From contig NZ_CP015772.1 of the NCBI RefSeq assembly GCF_001654455.1, positions 1,488,001 through 1,552,000 of the forward strand: 64,000 nucleotides of DNA, in the 5' to 3' direction. Source of the stretch: Niabella ginsenosidivorans (GTDB lineage: Bacteria; Bacteroidota; Bacteroidia; Chitinophagales; Chitinophagaceae). The translations under genes and the position numbers were made by a program. Below, piece by piece: positions 63,363 through 64,000 of the stretch (positions are counted from its first letter, which is position 1; each line of letters opens with the position of its first letter). Under the pieces are notes generated by a model, which saw only the letters and a program-made list of their open reading frames with translations, made no database searches and had not been told where the DNA came from.

Positions 63363-64000
63363 ATGCCCTACCGGAAATTATTTTATCTGCTGCTCAGTGC
63401 TGTAATCCCTGTTCTTTCCTTAAACGCTGCTGTAAAGCTGCCTTCCGTCTTCAGCAACAATATGGTGCTGCAGCAAAGAACGGATGCTGCGGTCTGGGGC
63501 ACTGCCGCAGCAGGAAAAACGGTTACCGTTCAAACCTCGTGGGATAAAAGAACTTATCAGGCAAAAGCGGATGTTGACGGTAACTGGAAAATAAAGGTAC
63601 ATACCCCTTCCTTTGGCGGACCCTATACGGTACTTATTTCAGAAGAGAATATCATCACGTTGAACAATGTTTTAATTGGGGATGTATGGCTTTGTTCCGG
63701 TCAGTCAAATATGGAAATGCCCCTGGCAGGCTGGGGTAAGATTATGAATTATCAGCAGGAGATTGCAAATGCCAATTATCCTGATATAAGACTGCTGCAG
63801 GCTATACATGTAACAAGTAACATACCTAAAACGGATCTTGAAGTACGTAACAACGGGTGGGATGTCTGCACTCCGAAAACAGTTGCTGAATTTTCAGCAG
63901 TAGCATATTTCTTTGCAAGAGCAGTCTATGAAAAAACAAAGATCCCTATCGGTTTGATCCACAGCTCTTGGGGAGGAACGATTGCCGAAGCGTGGACCAG
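63363..64000 (+). CDS. Sialate O-acetylesterase-like SGNH hydrolase (cut by window end)
   Basis: The frame is open from ATG 63363 to the window edge (212 codons). A signal peptide (MPYRKLFYLLLSAVIPVLSL, likely cut at LNA) is followed by KLPSVFSNNMVLQQ, a bacterial-Ig-like stretch (VWGTAAAGKTVTVQTSWD), and the SGNH block I LIGDVWLCSGQSNMEMPL with the nucleophile Ser near residue 120. IGLIHSSWGGTIAEAW near the edge is also a family mark. Such enzymes remove acetyl groups from sialic acid or hemicellulose; the latter is common in Bacteroidota. Confidence 0.92.
   Translation, partial: MPYRKLFYLLLSAVIPVLSLNAAVKLPSVFSNNMVLQQRTDAAVWGTAAAGKTVTVQTSWDKRTYQAKADVDGNWKIKVHTPSFGGPYTVLISEENIITLNNVLIGDVWLCSGQSNMEMPLAGWGKIMNYQQEIANANYPDIRLLQAIHVTSNIPKTDLEVRNNGWDVCTPKTVAEFSAVAYFFARAVYEKTKIPIGLIHSSWGGTIAEAWT

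Overview
The window looks like the chromosome of a Bacteroidota member, most likely of the Chitinophagaceae type. Supporting signs are a SusC/SusD pair, a Wza/Wzc polysaccharide locus with a NusG-like UpxY antiterminator and a Wzi-type protein, bacillithiol genes (bshC, ytxJ), a fused DAHP synthase-chorismate mutase, weak or absent Shine-Dalgarno sequences, and repeated matches to the Bacteroidota -7 promoter element TAnnTTTG. The genus assignment is inference.

Layout. 1-5.2 kb: the end of a SusC-like receptor, its SusD lipoprotein, and a graveyard holding a broken sulfatase and a broken aminotransferase. 5.5-30.4 kb: one long plus-strand exopolysaccharide/capsule locus. It has a priming sugar-phosphate transferase, Wza, Wzc, UpxY-like regulator, GDP-fucose (fcl, gmd) and UDP-glucuronate (ugd) synthesis, Wzx flippase, Wzy-like polymerase, six or seven glycosyltransferases, a pyruvyltransferase, two hexapeptide acetyltransferases, a beta-helix protein, a WecG/TagA/CpsF transferase and Wzi. 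The gene set predicts an acidic, fucose-containing, pyruvylated and acetylated Wzy-dependent polymer. 30.5-36.2 kb: tandem tRNA-Met genes with a decayed third copy, ytxJ, yebC, two transporters and a DedA protein. 36.2-37.3 kb: a 1.1-kb non-coding, palindrome-rich stretch. 37.3-43.1 kb: GH3 glycosidase, RluA-type pseudouridine synthase, lipB and an outer-membrane barrel.

43.4-51.9 kb: an aromatic amino-acid supra-operon (pheA, aminotransferase, tyrA, DAHP synthase/chorismate mutase, aroB, aroA, aroC). It is preceded by what looks like a classical transcription attenuator: a 27-codon leader peptide extremely rich in Phe/Tyr/Trp, a terminator hairpin, and an upstream segment that repeats the terminator 3' arm. 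The last gene, aroC, is split by a ~490-bp cassette that carries a DUF559 (Vsr-like) endonuclease reading frame and has short inverted ends.

52-64 kb: a small membrane stress protein, satellite-like 170-bp repeats, a SymE-like toxin gene with a small partner, three tandem nearly identical XRE regulators with divergent centres, purU, bshC, a five-copy ~188-bp palindromic repeat array immediately upstream of an IS200/RAYT-type Y1 transposase, purE, pncB, an L,D-transpeptidase-like protein and the start of a sialate O-acetylesterase cut by the window edge.

Across the window there are several families of small intergenic repeats: degenerate 7-bp-period arrays (one inside aroA), CTGAA..TTCAG palindromes with compensating stem changes, a MITE-like element, and CCCGCCAGCGGG palindromes. 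All assignments come from reading the sequence; no database search was run.
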